Origin: an uncultured Chthonomonas sp.
GTDB taxonomy: Bacteria > Armatimonadota > Chthonomonadetes > Chthonomonadales > CAJBBX01
Direction of reading: 5' to 3'
DNA length: 45,881 bases
NCBI GenBank assembly: GCA_903951425.1
Contig: CAJBBX010000161.1
Location: 1-45,881 of the forward strand
Below, piece by piece: positions 43,196 through 45,881 of the stretch; the first letter of the stretch is position 1; every line of letters starts with the position of its first letter. The notes under the pieces were generated by a model, which saw nothing but the letters and a program-made list of their open reading frames with translations, made no database searches and was not told where the DNA came from. Position numbers and translations under genes: made by a program.

Positions 43196-45553
43196 CTACT
43201 GGGATCTGAACTCGATGAGCGTCACGGAGAGCGGCGGGAACTCACCGGATACGATACCGCCCGCCACAGGCGCCTTGATCGATCGTGCGGCAATCTTGCC
43301 CGGCTCCTGCATGGTGTTGCGATCCGACAGCCCGCCCTGCACCTGCCAGGCCCGGGCGCGACGGCCGCGGAGCCCGCCGGCGACCTCCACCTCGCCCCGC
43401 ACGGCCTCTTTGGCGGCGTTGACGATCTTCAGGACCAGCCCCTTGCCGTCCTCGCTCCGAGTGGCGGCGATGTTCAGCGGGCCGGGGTTGTCGCAGGAGA
43501 CCAGCTTCGGCTGGAAGTGGTCCCGGTAGAGCTTCATTACCACGTAGTTGGGCGCCGGGAACCAGCCCAGATGGTCCAGGTTGATGAAGGCGTTGTCCCA
43601 GTCCGTGGCGTCGGTCCGGCGCAGGAAGAGGGCCGGCGTGGCCATCTGCACGACCCCGCAGGAGCGCTCCATGACGTTGAGGTAGCCTCCGGCAAAGAGG
43701 CCCGTGCGCCAGTCCGTGCTCTGCGCGTTCCACTCGGTGACGGCCAGCTTCACGGCGGGGTTGGGGCCTGCGGCGATCAGCTTCTCGTAGCGCTTCCAGA
43801 TCGCCTCGAAGTTGGCCGGCGCGGTGGCGTAGTTGTTCGGGTCCTCGTAGAAGTGGTAGCTGATGAAGTCGATGTTCCGTCCGCATAGCTCCAGCAGCCG
43901 GGCGTCTTCCTTCTCATAGAAGGTGCAGGCGTAGAGCTTGAGGCCCGACCAGCGCTGCTTCATGGCCCTCGCCACCCGGTCCGCCACCTTGCCGTAGCGC
44001 TCGACGCCCATGCCCCAGGTCTCGTTGTCCAGCTCCCAGTGCGTCACGTTGTAGGGTTCCACGTCGCCGTGGGAGGCCCGCAGGCGGCCCATGGGCGTCT
44101 CCGGCCCGCCGTTGCAGTACTCGACCCACTCCAGCGCCTCCTGCACGTACTCGTCTTCCTTGCTGGGGTCGGCCCAGGAACCGAGGTTCACCACGATCAG
44201 CGGCTCGCAGCCCACCGTGCGGCAGAGGCGGATGTACTCCGAGACGCCGAAGCCGTTGCTGTCCCACTCGCCCCAGACGTAGTTGCGGAAGGGCTGCCGC
44301 CCATGCTGCGGGCCCACGGCCTTCTTCCAGCGGTAGATGGAGGCAAAGCAGCCGCCGGGCCAGCGGATGATGGGCGCCTGGAGGCCCTTCACCGCAGCCA
44401 GCAGGTCGGTGCGGCAGCCGGTCTTGACGTAGTCGCTTCGGGTCATGGAAACCATGTCGACCCAGGCCTCGCCCTGCCCTTCGTAGGCCACCACCAGCGT
44501 GGCCTGCGGGTCGGTGCGCCTGGGCCGCAGCGTGAAGCGGTACTCCTTCAGTTCCGCCGTGGGCTTGGGCAGGCGGGCGCGGGCCAGTTCGGAGCCGTCG
44601 GCCGCCAGCAGGGCCACCCATCCCGGAGCGACGCTGCCCTTGGCCGCGCTCCAGACCGCGCCGGGGTAGCTCTTGCCGGCCACGGCGCTGTGCCGCTTCT
44701 GGGCGATGCCCGCGGCCTCGCCGGATGGGGTCAGCCGTACTGCGAAGCCCGTGTTGGGCGACGGTGCGTAGCGGACCATCTCGGCGCGCTTGGAGCCTGC
44801 GGGATAGGCCGCCCACTGGTCGGGTAGCTCCATGCCGGGCGCCTCGGTGGCCAGGTCCAGGCCAAGGTCGCGCCCCTGCAGGTCGGTCACCTTAAGGTCG
44901 GTGTACTCGCCGCGCGTAGCCCAGAAGCCCACGCCCACGCCGCCGGAGCCGTGCGTGGCATCGTGGAAGTCCAGCGACTTCTCGCCGTCGATCCAGCCCT
45001 GGATGTGGTCGCCCTCCACCCGGACGCGGATGGCGTACCAGCGGTTGGCCTCGATCTTGCCCGGCGTGCGCGGACCCACGGGGCGCCGGAGGTCGTTCTC
45101 TTCCACCTCCATCTGGTGCGCCGTGTTGCCCCAGCCGCCCAGGTTCCACCAATAGAAGCTCTTCTCGTCGCGGGCGCGGACGAGGATCAGGAAGCCCTCG
45201 CCGCCGTCCAGCTTGCGGGCGCGGAGGGTGAAATCGTAGTCGGTCCACTTCGGGTCGCCGAAGACGCGCTTGACGTCGGTGGCCGGCTCATCCAGCGTCA
45301 CCGTGCCCTGCTTGACGCTGAGGCCCGCCATGGCCGGGAAAGCGCGGTCGCGCACCAGCTCGCCGTAGAGCCCGTCCTCCACCGAGTGGTAGATGTGCTC
45401 GAGGAACTGGCCGTAGATGTGCGGGTTGATCTCCCCGATCACCCGGTCCGAGTCAACCACGGCCCGGCCCGACTGGGCCTGCGCCGCCGCAGCGACGAGG
45501 AGCGACGAAGCCGCCGCAGCCAGCAGGAGGACGATCCTAGCCGAATCCAGCAT
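43196..45553 (-). CDS. Secreted GH51 alpha-L-arabinofuranosidase
   Basis: This 785-residue protein has a signal peptide ending AQAQS. GH51 features are NPHIYGQFLEHIYHSVEDGLYGELVRDRAF at the N-terminus (given as family mark only; key residues GQFLEH), RWPGGCFASIYRWK, the acid/base Glu511 in WELDNETWG and the nucleophile Glu607 in AVTEWNAQ. Between about 95 and 225 an extra concanavalin/DUF1080-like beta-sandwich is inserted (GFLILVRARDEKSFYWWNLG, GVGVGFWATRGEYTDLKV), which probably binds the substrate. The enzyme releases arabinose from arabinan or arabinoxylan outside the cell. The GNE form usual for GH51 is DNE here. It is the first gene of the eight-gene minus-strand locus. Confidence 0.9.
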   Translation of the reverse strand: MLDSARIVLLLAAAASSLLVAAAAQAQSGRAVVDSDRVIGEINPHIYGQFLEHIYHSVEDGLYGELVRDRAFPAMAGLSVKQGTVTLDEPATDVKRVFGDPKWTDYDFTLRARKLDGGEGFLILVRARDEKSFYWWNLGGWGNTAHQMEVEENDLRRPVGPRTPGKIEANRWYAIRVRVEGDHIQGWIDGEKSLDFHDATHGSGGVGVGFWATRGEYTDLKVTDLQGRDLGLDLATEAPGMELPDQWAAYPAGSKRAEMVRYAPSPNTGFAVRLTPSGEAAGIAQKRHSAVAGKSYPGAVWSAAKGSVAPGWVALLAADGSELARARLPKPTAELKEYRFTLRPRRTDPQATLVVAYEGQGEAWVDMVSMTRSDYVKTGCRTDLLAAVKGLQAPIIRWPGGCFASIYRWKKAVGPQHGRQPFRNYVWGEWDSNGFGVSEYIRLCRTVGCEPLIVVNLGSWADPSKEDEYVQEALEWVEYCNGGPETPMGRLRASHGDVEPYNVTHWELDNETWGMGVERYGKVADRVARAMKQRWSGLKLYACTFYEKEDARLLELCGRNIDFISYHFYEDPNNYATAPANFEAIWKRYEKLIAAGPNPAVKLAVTEWNAQSTDWRTGLFAGGYLNVMERSCGVVQMATPALFLRRTDATDWDNAFINLDHLGWFPAPNYVVMKLYRDHFQPKLVSCDNPGPLNIAATRSEDGKGLVLKIVNAAKEAVRGEVEVAGGLRGRRARAWQVQGGLSDRNTMQEPGKIAARSIKAPVAGGIVSGEFPPLSVTLIEFRSQ

Positions 45554-45720
45554 ATTTGAACCCCCGTAGCGGGCCTACCGGCGGGCCTCGCCCGACCAGG
45601 CCGATGCATAGGCGCTAGGTTCGGCCCCATGCGTGGCACTTCCTGCATGGGCACGGGGGAGAAGGAGAACGATCAGGACGAGGCGGTGCGGCGGATCGGT
45701 GCGGCCGTGGGTCTCGATAC

Positions 45721-45746
45721 GCCTGTCCGCCTGGCGGCGGACAGGC
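45721..45746. other. Perfect 11-bp stem with 4-base loop
   Basis: GCCTGTCCGCC pairs without mismatch with GGCGGACAGGC across the loop TGGC. There is no T-run on either side, so it does not look like a standard terminator. It may be part of a gene end beyond the window, an operator or a small repeat element. Confidence 0.5.
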
Positions 45747-45804
45747 ACTCGACCGACGGCGTGGGGCTTACGGCCACGCATCCGCCGGCCCGCCTTACGC
45801 CGTC

Positions 45805-45825
45805 GTCCTGAACGCAGTGAAGGAC
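45805..45825. repeat. Interspersed intergenic repeat-like inverted sequence
   Basis: GTCCTGAACGCAGTGAAGGAC has GTCCT/AGGAC ends and resembles the short TCCTTCGCTGCGCTCAGGA-type repeat found between genes in many bacterial genomes. Only one copy is seen in the window, so the call is by resemblance. Confidence 0.4.
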
Positions 45826-45881
45826 CCCGACTCAATCGGTAAGGTGGCTTGACTGGGGGGCTTTGGGCGCGTGCGGACCGA

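Larger units (their letters stand above)
45554..45881. other. 328-base right-hand gap upstream of the GH51 operon
   Basis: No gene is supported here. Short frames on both strands have no homologue I recognise and lack the codon pattern of the neighbours. The region must hold the promoter of the eight-gene locus if it is transcribed from here, but no clear -10 or -35 can be named. It contains CGGGCCT twice near 45570-45590, a strong stem-loop at 45721-45746 and a repeat-like inverted sequence at 45805-45825. Confidence 0.5.

Noticed and set aside
40787-43888. A 1033-codon open frame on the plus strand, opposite the esterase, DUF5107 and arabinofuranosidase genes
   Set aside because: It is a mirror of the real genes in GC-rich DNA: rich in Arg, Ala, His and Gly, no motif, and no ribosome binding site. 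Similar mirrors at 7058-8986, 33317-36010, 21458-22495 and 13295-15484 were dropped for the same reason.
45629-45811. A 60-codon frame on the plus strand in the right-hand gap
   Set aside because: No homology, no convincing composition, and the frame spans a strong stem-loop.
1-45881. tRNA, rRNA, CRISPR arrays and insertion sequences
   Set aside because: Looked for cloverleaf-like GGTTCGAATCC motifs, regularly spaced direct repeats of 25-40 bases and transposase motifs; none were seen by eye.

Overview
The window is very GC-rich and densely coded, with almost every gene start preceded by a GGAGG-type ribosome binding site. It reads as a bacterial chromosome, possibly from a metagenome. The families present point to a polysaccharide-degrading bacterium of the Armatimonadota or Planctomycetota/Verrucomicrobiota type. 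These include an HzsA-like dihaem protein, DUF6067, DUF6259 and DUF5107 glycan proteins, GH51, CstA, and many secreted multi-domain hydrolases. That placement is an inference and is not secure, because no rRNA or other marker gene is in view.

Layout. (1) 52-2529: a secreted beta-propeller/cytochrome c protein related to the hydrazine synthase alpha subunit. (2) 2643-9865, all on the minus strand: a defence-type operon read in the order SNF2 helicase with DUF3883, AlbA_2/Schlafen-like ATP-binding protein, ParA-like ATPase. It ends in a broken gene where the first ~100 codons of a DUF1156 methyltransferase are joined, out of frame, to the last ~340 codons of a DUF499 ATPase. Four tandem 11-bp repeats lie between parA and the broken gene. 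(3) 10071-17846, plus strand: a secreted beta-propeller glycosidase-like gene, then a four-gene coupled operon of DUF6067 glycosidase, Tat-type amidohydrolase, PdxA2 and DUF1537 kinase. The last two are the established pair for breakdown of four-carbon sugar acids. The beta-propeller gene and the operon are each preceded by a nearly identical 34-bp promoter-like block holding a perfect 13-bp palindrome. (4) 17774-19169: an unknown protein and a ParE-type toxin-antitoxin pair. (5) 19416-28892, minus strand: small protein, EamA exporter, DUF6259 glycosidase, a Septu-like PtuA/PtuB anti-phage pair, and a large LamG-containing secreted protein. (6) 29057-30754: CstA, a peptide/pyruvate-type transporter. 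(7) 30790-32438: an AAA ATPase with a small TOPRIM-like partner, a second candidate two-gene defence module. (8) 32499-45553, minus strand: eight genes forming a glycan-use locus, comprising GH51 arabinofuranosidase, DUF5107/TPR protein, sialate O-acetylesterase-type SGNH esterase, a lipoprotein sugar-binding protein, two ABC permeases, a DUF6259 hydrolase and a beta-propeller protein.

How they work together. The secreted hydrolases and esterase would trim arabinose-containing, acetylated plant-type glycans. The ABC importer would take up the products, although its ATPase is not in the window. The PdxA2/DUF1537 pair would feed four-carbon sugar acids toward dihydroxyacetone phosphate. Between these metabolic blocks sit four defence or mobile-type modules: the remnant helicase/ParA operon, the toxin-antitoxin pair, the PtuAB pair and the ATPase/TOPRIM-like pair. 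No tRNA, rRNA, CRISPR array, transposase or integrase was seen.
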